A stretch of DNA of 64,000 nt from Draconibacterium mangrovi_A (GTDB lineage Bacteria; Bacteroidota; Bacteroidia; Bacteroidales; Prolixibacteraceae): contig NZ_JBBIXN010000002.1 in the NCBI RefSeq assembly GCF_037646455.1, positions 806,001 to 870,000 of the forward strand, given 5' to 3'. Position 1 is the first letter of the stretch. Every line of letters begins with the position of its first letter. The notes below the pieces were generated by a model. That model had not been told where the DNA came from, did no database searches, and saw nothing but the letters and a program-made list of their open reading frames with translations. Below, piece by piece: positions 25,592 through 32,895 of the stretch. A program made the translations under genes and the position numbers.

Positions 25592-26612
25592 ATGGCACGA
25601 GGTACCCGCTCAAACTAAAGTTAATGCTTATACCCAAATTGCAGAAGAAAAGGGGATGACTCCTTATGCTGTAGAAAAAGATTGGTGGGTTGTGCAAACA
25701 TTATCGGCAATTTTTAAGATGGATATTGGGCTATACCTGATTTTTAAAGGAGGTACATCATTGAGTAAAGCCTGAAATTTAATTGAGCGATTTTCGGAAG
25801 ATATTGACTTAGCATTTGACCGGAACTATCTTGGTTCTGAGGGTAAAATTAGCCGGACACAGATAAAAAAGCTGAGACAAAAAACCGGAAAATTTATTTC
25901 GGAATCATTTACCCCGGAATTAGAGGCTAAGCTTAAAGAAAATGGATTAAATGATGTAACCCTAAACTATATTGAACCTGAAGCCAGTGATGCCGACCCG
26001 GCAAAAGTTGAGATCTTCTATCCAAATGTTATTGAGTATCCTGGTTATATTCAACCACGAGTACTTTTGGAAATAAGTAGCAGTTCATTAAAAGAACCAA
26101 ATAAAGTTCAAACTTTCAGCTCACTACTGGATGACTATTATCCAGACCAGGACTTTACTGGAACACCTGTTGATATACCAACAGCCATTCCTGAACGAAC
26201 TTTTCTTGAAAAAATCTTTTTGTTACATGAGGAATTTCAACGCCCACACGATAGAATTAGGGTAGAAAGATTAAGCCGTCATCTTTACGATATATTTCAG
26301 TTAATCAAAAGTGGTTATGCTGAAAGTGCAATACTTGACAAGGAGCTATATGAAACCATCGTAGTTCACCGCCATTCTTTCTTTCGTGTTGGAGGAGTTA
26401 ATTACAATCTCCATCAACCACAAACCATTAATCCAATACCAATCCCCAAATTTATCAAAGCATGGGAAGCTGATTACAAAACCATGCAGGAACAAATGAT
26501 TTATGGTGATTCTCCATCATTTGAGGAAATGATAACTGTTATTCAGGATTTCAGTGCCAATGTAATCAATAAGCAGGAATGGAAGATGAAGGTTCAGTTT
26601 CCAAAGTCCTAA
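25581..26612 (+). pseudogene. AbiEii-type nucleotidyltransferase toxin interrupted by an in-frame TGA
   Basis: One continuous frame of 344 codons, broken only by TGA at 25773-25775. Before it is IFKGGTSLSKA, after it NLIERFSEDIDLAFD; family members usually have tryptophan there (KAWNLIERFSEDIDLA), so TGG became TGA. Both catalytic motifs of the AbiEii/DUF1814 nucleotidyltransferase (GGTSLSK and DIDL) flank the stop. The rest is intact: IPERTFLEKIFLLHEEFQ near 215, RLSRHLYDIFQLI near 240. A single base change thus disabled the toxin, leaving the antitoxin whole. A sequencing error or recoding is the alternative. Confidence 0.85.
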
Positions 26613-26752
26613 AAGCTCAAACCCTTATACAAAACTACTAAATTTCCAAAAGACAAGCCCTGCGGGTTTTTAAAAGCTTCCGGCATAAACCATTCATTTC
26701 AAAACCGGAAGAGTTAATTCAGGCCAACGCACAATGCCAATATCAAAAAGAC
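26613..26752 (+). pseudogene. Decayed third copy of the mob coiled-coil gene
   Basis: No open frame, but the DNA aligns with the 5' part of copy 2 (about 19268-19412). One frame gives DKPCGFLKASGI, matching DNKPSGFSKASDI; after a one-base deletion the next frame gives PFISKPEELIQANAQCQYQK, matching PFIPQMEELIAACTQSQFQK. Homology ends soon after. From here to the integrase stop at 26907 I see nothing else. Confidence 0.7.
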
Positions 26753-26906
26753 TTAACCTCGTATACTTCGGTTAAAACTATTTGATATCCCACATTAACA
26801 CATCCGCTTTTTCCATTCATTTTTTATTCCTTTTCCTTTTGAAAATCTTTCGGAAATGTTGCTAGAGGTGTTTACGGGTTTGAAACAAGAGTGTATTGCT
26901 ATATTT

Positions 26907-28115
26907 CTATAATAATACCTCCATTGCTTCATCAACAAGTGAGTTATCAAGTTCTTTTAAATATGCCTGGGTAATAGCTAAATTTTGGTGCCCCAACGAT
27001 TCACTGATAATATCGGTAGAAATTCCTTTCTGCTTTAAGCTGTTGGCATAGCTATGCCGGGCAACATAGCTTGATACTGATTTATTTATTCCACATAATC
27101 CAGCAATTTCTTTTAAATCTTTATTGTATTGCTTTAATGTTTTTTTCTTCCTGTTTTCGATTTGAGACGGAGTTAGTTTATCTTTTAAAAGTAATGGAAA
27201 AACATAACTCGTACGACTCTTCTTATTTCGATAATATTCCAAGATCTTTTGAACGGGAGGCAAAATCTTTATATGAAAATTTGTTTTAGTTTTTGACCGT
27301 ATATAATATATTCTGTCCTCTGAAACATCTTTCCATTGAAGTTTCATCATATCTGCAAAGTTCATTCCTCGTGTATAAAAGCTGAAGACAAAATAATTTC
27401 TGGAATTTATGAGCCGCTGATGATTTCCCAGATCTAGGTTAATCAACTTTTGAACTTCTTCAAACGAAAGTGCTTTTTTAAGTCCCCGTCCTTTAAATTT
27501 GGAAACCTTATATACTTTAAACGGGTAAACGTTTGGCTTTATCAATTCTCGTTTTATAGCTGAATTAAAAACAGCCCTAATCGTTCTCATTTGCACGCTT
27601 ATTCCTCCGTCAGTCCCTTTTCTTGATCTTAAATAGGCTTCATATTTTTCCAGAAAAGCAGGGGTAATATCTTCAAATAATAGTACTTTTCTATTCACAT
27701 ATTTTTTAACTGACTTAGACGTATCTCTATATATTCTCGCATTCCCGGTTCTTCCTGCTTTTTCCATTTCGGCAATGAGTTCTTCCCAGAACTTAAATAT
27801 GTTTTGGTGAACTGGATTAGCACTAATGCGAAATTCTCGTTCAACTTCCGACAAAGTATAACTTCCTTTTCGTTGATGCAGTTCTGTAACAATACCTGTT
27901 GCCTGATCGATAAGCTTGAGTAGTAAACGATTTTTATTTAAATAATTTGTTGAGTTTTGATTGAATAATCCCTTTTTTGCGTTCCATTCTCTTGTCTCTG
28001 CCGTGTACGGGGTACGAAAGAAAATAGAATTTCTATCTTTGGAAATTCGTAAATAAATTGGATATTTACCTGTCGACAACTTCTTTTTCCTTAAAACGGC
28101 CTTAAAACTAATCAT
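26907..28115 (-). CDS. Tyrosine recombinase/integrase of element B
   Basis: 402 aa with the same three-domain plan as integrase A: arm-binding domain (about 1-80, VLRKKKLSTGKYPIYLRISK), SAM-like core-binding domain (about 95-195) and catalytic domain (about 210-402). Catalytic residues are complete: Arg I in FSFYTRGMNFADM near 245, ARHSYA near 350, GHQNLAITQAYL with the nucleophile near 385. It lies at the right end of element B, 150 bp from the att core, and points leftward, just as integrase A relates to its att copy. It should integrate and excise element B at tRNA-Pro(GGG). Confidence 0.92.
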   Translation of the reverse strand: MISFKAVLRKKKLSTGKYPIYLRISKDRNSIFFRTPYTAETREWNAKKGLFNQNSTNYLNKNRLLLKLIDQATGIVTELHQRKGSYTLSEVEREFRISANPVHQNIFKFWEELIAEMEKAGRTGNARIYRDTSKSVKKYVNRKVLLFEDITPAFLEKYEAYLRSRKGTDGGISVQMRTIRAVFNSAIKRELIKPNVYPFKVYKVSKFKGRGLKKALSFEEVQKLINLDLGNHQRLINSRNYFVFSFYTRGMNFADMMKLQWKDVSEDRIYYIRSKTKTNFHIKILPPVQKILEYYRNKKSRTSYVFPLLLKDKLTPSQIENRKKKTLKQYNKDLKEIAGLCGINKSVSSYVARHSYANSLKQKGISTDIISESLGHQNLAITQAYLKELDNSLVDEAMEVLL

Positions 28116-28129
28116 TTACGCATATTTAT

Positions 28130-28152
28130 GGGTACAACATAGGTACAACAAA
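28130..28152 (+). repeat. 23-bp direct repeat, right end of element B
   Basis: Exact copy, same orientation, of the sequence at 2084-2106. It lies between the integrase start and the att core, 112 bp inside the core. See the left-end entry for the proposed arm-site role. Confidence 0.6.
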
Positions 28153-28264
28153 TTGGTATTTAAAGGTAAATAAATAATATTTCATGGCAAAAGAAAAATA
28201 CATATAATCCTGTATTACAATCACATACAAACATATGACAATTTATGCAAAATGAATATTTCTG

Positions 28265-28308
28265 TCTGGGGGGCGAGGGGTCGCAAGTTCAAATCTTGTC
28301 ATCCCGAC
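28265..28308 (+). other. att site: 3' half of tRNA-Pro(GGG), copy 2
   Basis: Identical over 44 bp to 1989-2032, again from the anticodon loop to the acceptor strand and again without a 5' half. It marks the right end of element B. Confidence 0.85.
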
Positions 28309-28316
28309 AACAAAGG

Positions 28317-28347
28317 AACCTTTCACGAAAGTGAAGGGTTTTGTTTT
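28317..28347 (+). terminator. Terminator downstream of tRNA-Pro fragment 2
   Basis: AACCTTTCAC and GTGAAGGGTT pair (one mismatch) around a GAAA tetraloop, followed by a T-rich run. It is a different hairpin from the one after copy 1. Confidence 0.7.
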
Positions 28348-28461
28348 TTATAAAGAGTTCAAATTTATTTGAGGCTAAGTAAAAAAACAAAACTATAACG
28401 AACGAAGTGAGTAAGGTTCTTTTGTTGAGCATCTCCCCCACCAGAGATTCATTCAAAAAAT

Positions 28462-28479
28462 AAATCTTGTCATCCCGAC
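28462..28479 (+). other. Third, partial tRNA-Pro 3' end
   Basis: AAATCTTGTCATCCCGAC repeats the last 18 bp of the att core, 153 bp beyond copy 2. It is probably the original chromosomal tRNA 3' end or the remnant of an older integration. Confidence 0.6.
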
Positions 28480-28490
28480 TGCTGAAAATG

Positions 28491-28525
28491 AAGAGGTTAG
28501 CCAAATAGGATTAACCTCTTTTTTT
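28491..28525 (+). terminator. Terminator after the third tRNA-Pro fragment
   Basis: AAGAGGTTA pairs with TAACCTCTT around a 12-nt loop, followed by a run of T. It is probably the ancestral tRNA-Pro terminator. From here to the esterase stop at 28750 I see no convincing gene. Confidence 0.7.
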
Positions 28526-28749
28526 ATACTTGTCGCAATTATGTCACAACTTTTCCGTATCAACGAAACTGTTCTGTCCGATAGGTTTTGTAATAACATC
28601 TAATTTTATCTCCCCATTTATGCGTTTCAACCACCAATAGGTTGTATACACAAAATATGGCTATATCATAGATGTCGTCTGCCAATTCCACTCTTTTCAT
28701 TCTTTATTCACCCGCACTACAAGATTAGCTTTTTCAGTATGTGTATAAT

Positions 28750-29958
28750 TTACTTAAACAGTTTGGGTGCAAAGGTATTCAGGTAGATTCGCCAGTTCGA
28801 CCAGGTATGTCCGCCCGAAGTCACGAAAAAAGTGTGTTCCAATCCTGTATCTGTCAACATCTTGTCGAGCGTTTTTGCCGATTCAAAAAGAAAATCGGAA
28901 TCGCCGCAGGCCAGAAAGTACATTTTATAACCTGCTTCTTTCAAAGCCTTAAACTGAGTTTCGTAGTTCTTCATCATTTCTTCCTGATCCGCTTCACTGC
29001 CTCCAAATCTCATTCCTCCGATTCCCATACTCAGTGGGCAGATGTAATCGAAAAATCCGGGGTACAATAAGGTGGTTGAAATGGTATGACCGCCACCCAT
29101 TGAAAGACCAGCAATAGCACGGTGTGCGGGATCGGCAATTACCCGGTAATTCTTTTCAATATATGGCACAATGTCCTTCACGATGCTGTTTACATACAGG
29201 TTTCTGTTGGCCGGATCGCGATAGTCGTACTCAGCCGCAGGTAGTTGAAGGGTATTGGCCGCCATCTGATTTGGATTTCCATTGGGCATTACGCAAATCA
29301 TGGGTTCAGCCAATCCTTTTTCGATCAAATTGTCGAGAATCTGGCGGGCACGGCCCATTGAACTCCAGGCATCTTCGTCGCCTCCGGCACCATGCAGCAG
29401 GTACAAGACCGGATAACTTTTGTTACTGGTTTCATAACCGTATGGCGTGTAAACAAACATTCGGCGGTTAAGGTCAAGGGTTGGCGAATTGTACCAAACC
29501 TGGTGCAGGTTGCCGCGTTTTTCGGCTTCAAAATAATTTTCAGTCTTTTCGCCGGGAACCAACAAAACACTCAGGTAGCGGGTTCCGTCGCGTTGCATAA
29601 ACGTATTGTTTGGATCGTTTACAGTGGTGCCGTCAACATTAAAACTGTAGGTATAAAGTTCAGGTTCGGGCAAGGGCAAAGTAATCGACCACAGGCCTTT
29701 TTCATCTTTTGTAAGATCGAGGCTGGATGGCACATCCATCTCGCCCCGTGAAGTTTTCCTTTTAACGGTAGGCGTAAAACCTCCGGTAATTTTTACTGAT
29801 TCGGCCTGGGGTGCCAAAAAGCGAAAGGTGACTTCGGTTTCTCCTATTTCAGGCGAAATGATCGGTTCGCGGCCCCAGAAATTGGAGAGTTCCTGAGCAT
29901 AAGAAATGGAGAAACATGCCAGTGTAAGGATAACTAAAAGTAGTTTTTTTGAGTTCAT
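28750..29958 (-). CDS. Secreted CE1-type esterase with N-terminal CBM48-like domain
   Basis: 402 aa. Signal peptide LLLVILTLACFSISYAQ. Residues about 30-130 form an Ig/CBM48-like domain (EVTFRFLAPQAESVKITGGF, YTYSFNVDGTTVND). The alpha/beta-hydrolase follows: YPVLYLLHGAGGDEDAW near 185, nucleophile Ser in IAGLSMGGGH near 285, Asp in ACGDSDFLF near 350, and His in SGGHTWSNW near 382. Family members are feruloyl or acetylxylan esterases that remove side groups from plant polysaccharides. It begins the chromosomal region right of the island and is followed upstream by a second esterase of the same family. Confidence 0.87.
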   Translation of the reverse strand: MNSKKLLLVILTLACFSISYAQELSNFWGREPIISPEIGETEVTFRFLAPQAESVKITGGFTPTVKRKTSRGEMDVPSSLDLTKDEKGLWSITLPLPEPELYTYSFNVDGTTVNDPNNTFMQRDGTRYLSVLLVPGEKTENYFEAEKRGNLHQVWYNSPTLDLNRRMFVYTPYGYETSNKSYPVLYLLHGAGGDEDAWSSMGRARQILDNLIEKGLAEPMICVMPNGNPNQMAANTLQLPAAEYDYRDPANRNLYVNSIVKDIVPYIEKNYRVIADPAHRAIAGLSMGGGHTISTTLLYPGFFDYICPLSMGIGGMRFGGSEADQEEMMKNYETQFKALKEAGYKMYFLACGDSDFLFESAKTLDKMLTDTGLEHTFFVTSGGHTWSNWRIYLNTFAPKLFK

Positions 29959-29982
29959 AATAAGTTTTTAAATTGGTTAGTA

Positions 29983-30098
29983 TTATTGGTTCTGTTCCGA
30001 CCAATTGAAATCTTCTAGATTCATTTTGAAGAAACGTTCGGCATTATTAAAACGAATGTCTTGTTTTTGGTTTTTCGACAGCAAAGCCGGGCAATCTT
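29983..30098 (-). pseudogene. C-terminal remnant of an amidohydrolase
   Basis: Immediately after the second esterase, another frame encodes about 36 residues, PALLSKNQKQDIRFNNAERF then FKMNLEDFNW. This is the usual last helix of amidohydrolase_2 proteins (...EKEKILGGNAERLF-like). Nothing of the rest of that gene is present. A deletion apparently joined the esterase to the tail of a former amidohydrolase neighbour. Confidence 0.65.
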
Positions 30099-30965
30099 TT
30101 ATTCTGAGCATACACGAAAAGTATAAGAAACGAATGGCACAGCAGTGTAAAGTGCCGAGTGCCAGTATTCCCAATCGTGACCGCCGTTTCGTACTCTTAA
30201 CTGATAAGGAATCTGTACTTTTCTCATGGCCTGACAAAAGGCAATATTTACATCGAACAGGAAATCATCGTCGCCACAATCGACAAACCAGCGGACTGTT
30301 CGTAGCTCTTCCTTGGTAGCATCGTCAGCATTTTCAACAAATTTTACACAATGGTTTTCGATGACACTTTCATTAAGTTTTTGAAATTTATCATCACTTG
30401 GAGGAATACCACCACCGGATTCAATACCCATTAAGGCGCTCATGGCATAGGCCGAAGAAAAAAGCTCCGGATGTTTTTGGGCGTATACTACTGTTCCGCC
30501 GCCACCCATCGATAAACCTGCCAGTGCACGGTGTTGCTTATCTCCAGTAATGCGGTATTTCGATTCAATGTAAGGCATGAATTCTTTGAAGAAAAAGGTT
30601 TCGTAAGGCCAACCGTCCATGTCGAAATAACCGTTCCAAATGCGGCCGGCATCGGGCATAATAATGATCATCTCAACAGCTTGTTCAGCGTCGATCAGTT
30701 TATTGGCTACATCCTGAATGTGACCACGTTCCACCCAGTCGGTGTTGTTCCCCCACACGCCGTGCAAAAGATAAAGTACTGGGTATTTCTTTTCAGGACT
30801 TGTTGTGTAGCTTTTGGGCAAATACACCGAATACTGACGGGTAACTCCTAAAACTTCACTTTTAATACTATCATATGAAGCTTTACCCTGTTGTGGCATT
30901 CCGGGAAACTGAGCAAACGACTGAGTACAGAAAAACAGTAATAGAATTAAAATTGATTGTTTCAT
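30099..30965 (-). CDS. Secreted CE1-type esterase
   Basis: 288 aa. Signal peptide LILLLFFCTQSFAQ. One alpha/beta-hydrolase domain: YPVLYLLHGVWGNNTDW near 62, Ser in LAGLSMGGGG near 148, Asp in DCGDDDFLF near 230, His in NGGHDWEYW near 263. It is similar to the neighbouring esterase but lacks the CBM48-like N-terminal domain. The extreme C-terminus (FRVCSE) looks altered where the amidohydrolase remnant begins, so the stop may be post-deletion; the catalytic core is intact. Likely a polysaccharide side-chain esterase. Confidence 0.85.
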   Translation of the reverse strand: MKQSILILLLFFCTQSFAQFPGMPQQGKASYDSIKSEVLGVTRQYSVYLPKSYTTSPEKKYPVLYLLHGVWGNNTDWVERGHIQDVANKLIDAEQAVEMIIIMPDAGRIWNGYFDMDGWPYETFFFKEFMPYIESKYRITGDKQHRALAGLSMGGGGTVVYAQKHPELFSSAYAMSALMGIESGGGIPPSDDKFQKLNESVIENHCVKFVENADDATKEELRTVRWFVDCGDDDFLFDVNIAFCQAMRKVQIPYQLRVRNGGHDWEYWHSALYTAVPFVSYTFRVCSE

Positions 30966-31342
30966 TATTTTTTTTCATTAAGAAGATTAGAAAGGTTAGA
31001 TAATACTATCATATCACCTGGCAACTTAGATGTGAATAAGAACAAATGGTTTAATTATGGTATTGGTTGATTCACTAAAAATATAGAAAATACTGTAATT
31101 AAGTGTTTATTCTAAATTCACGTTTAAGGGGCTTCAAAAGCATAAGATGAAATACGGCGGAAATATAAATACCTCAAGTCGAACCAATTTTAAGTCCTTA
31201 ATACGCAATTTCACCTTAAAATCACTCATCAATTAAATGGCTACCAATTGTTTTTTTTATTTTTGTCGGTTCGATATCATTTTTAAAACTCGCAGTAATT
31301 GTTATAATTGCATAAGAGGCTGGAGATAAGTAGACAAAAAGA
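30966..31342. other. Intergenic region upstream of the menaquinone operon
   Basis: 377 bp without a gene I can support. TATTTTTG at 31258-31265 fits the Bacteroidetes -7 box and could start the menaquinone operon with a leader of about 70 nt; I see no clear -33 element. Confidence 0.35.
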
Positions 31343-31765
31343 ATGGATGAAATACAGGCTTTAAACGAATATTGTGCACAATCGATGATTGGCTTGCTCG
31401 GCATTAAGTTTACGGAAGCTAGCTCAACAAGCATTGTGGCAACTATGCCGGTACACCTAAAAACCAGCCAGCCCAACGGATTCCTGCATGGTGGAGCGTC
31501 GCTGACACTCGCTGAAACACTGGCAGGAGCAGGTTCGTATTTACTGGTCGATCGTGAAAAATATCATGTTTTTGGCATGCAGATTTCGGGAAATCACGTA
31601 TCAACCGTAACCGACGGTATTTTAAGGGCTAAGGCCGAACTGATCCACCAGGGAAAAACAACACACATTTGGGATGTTAAAATTACTGCTGAAAACAATA
31701 AACTTATTTCTACCGTAAGGGTTACTAATATGATTGTTGAGATAAAGAAACAGGAGAACGAATGA
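31343..31765 (+). CDS. menI: Hotdog thioesterase, probable DHNA-CoA hydrolase
   Basis: 140 aa PaaI/YdiI-type hotdog thioesterase. The core motif HGGASLTLAETLAG (about 52-65) has the catalytic glutamate after the HGG turn. It heads the menaquinone operon and overlaps menF by four bases (ATGA), so the most likely substrate is 1,4-dihydroxy-2-naphthoyl-CoA, the product of MenB. The assignment to MenI rests on position plus fold; a general thioesterase role cannot be excluded. Confidence 0.78.
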   Translation: MDEIQALNEYCAQSMIGLLGIKFTEASSTSIVATMPVHLKTSQPNGFLHGGASLTLAETLAGAGSYLLVDREKYHVFGMQISGNHVSTVTDGILRAKAELIHQGKTTHIWDVKITAENNKLISTVRVTNMIVEIKKQENE

Positions 31766-32892
31766 GGGAGGTAAAAACATCAATAAAATCAATTCAGGAG
31801 ACCATTTCACTTTGTTTGGAGCATAATCTGACTTTTGCAGCATACCGTTTGCCCAACAACGACAAATCAGAGTTGATCGTGCAAAAACAATATGCCCCCC
31901 GGCCGATCGAAGATTTAACAAACATTACAGTATTGAATGGATTTTTGGTGGCACCCTTTGTGTCTTCCTCCGAAAATCCAATGTTTCTGATTCAACCGGA
32001 TTATCACTTTAAAGGCGAAGTTTCAGTAAATGATTTTGAAGAGATCGGCAATATCAATCACCTTGCAAAAGAAAGTACCGAGCAGGAACTTCCGTACGAA
32101 GTAAGCAAAGATGAATACCTCGTACAAATCGATAAAATTGTAAATTCGATAAAAAACAACGAGCTGCAGAAAGTAGTTTTGAGCCGTGCCAAAATCGTTG
32201 AAAATAACCTGGCCGGTCATATTCCTGAATTGTTATCGAATTTATGCGATCGCTTTGCCAATGCCTTCATCTACGTATTCAGCGCGCCTGGAAAACTTTG
32301 GGTAGGCGCCACACCCGAGCCCTTTGCCTTTCTGAATAACGACATTTTTCATACCTCGTCGGTTGCAGGTACCAAGGAAAATCAGGACAAATACCGTTCA
32401 ATCGAAAATTGGGGCAGCAAAGAAAAACTGGAACAACAGTATGTTTCCGACTACATTAACAGTGTGTTGAATGCCAACCACTGGGAAAATATAAAACACC
32501 ATGGTCCCTATGTAAAAAAGGCGGGCAACCTGCTGCATTTACGCACCGATTTTACTTCGAATTCGGGGCCAACAAACGGCAATCTGGGGCATTTGATCTC
32601 CAACCTGCACCCTACACCTGCGGTTTGCGGCTTCCCCAAAAAAGAAGCACTGCAAATGATCAGTGATGTGGAGAAACACAACCGCGAATATTACAGTGGA
32701 TTTTTGGGGCCGGTTGGAATGGGACAGCCCGTAACACTATTTGTTAACCTGAGGTGTATGAAAATTGTGGGTGCTAACATCGTCCTGTATTCAGGAGGTG
32801 GACTGACGATTGATTCACACCCGGTTGATGAATGGTACGAAACCGAAATAAAGGCCAGTACTTTGCTGTCAGTAATTCAAGATATTTGTTAG
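31762..32892 (+). CDS. menF: Isochorismate synthase
   Basis: 376 aa. Converts chorismate to isochorismate, the first step to menaquinone. The chorismate-binding domain fills about 120-376: KVVLSRAKIVENN near 134, FHTSSVAGTKENQDKYRSIE near 195, LHPTPAVCGFPKKEALQMI near 290 and YYSGFLGPVGMG near 312. The N-terminal part is short, as in other Bacteroidetes MenF. Start overlaps menI by ATGA; menD begins 3 bp after the stop. A salicylate or anthranilate synthase role is ruled out by context. Confidence 0.92.
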   Translation: MREVKTSIKSIQETISLCLEHNLTFAAYRLPNNDKSELIVQKQYAPRPIEDLTNITVLNGFLVAPFVSSSENPMFLIQPDYHFKGEVSVNDFEEIGNINHLAKESTEQELPYEVSKDEYLVQIDKIVNSIKNNELQKVVLSRAKIVENNLAGHIPELLSNLCDRFANAFIYVFSAPGKLWVGATPEPFAFLNNDIFHTSSVAGTKENQDKYRSIENWGSKEKLEQQYVSDYINSVLNANHWENIKHHGPYVKKAGNLLHLRTDFTSNSGPTNGNLGHLISNLHPTPAVCGFPKKEALQMISDVEKHNREYYSGFLGPVGMGQPVTLFVNLRCMKIVGANIVLYSGGGLTIDSHPVDEWYETEIKASTLLSVIQDIC

Positions 32893-32895
32893 TCA

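Noticed and set aside
28560..28700. 46-residue minus-strand frame starting MKRVELADDIYD
   Set aside because: Too short, no recognised family, no clear promoter; kept as an unassigned stretch between the island and the esterase.
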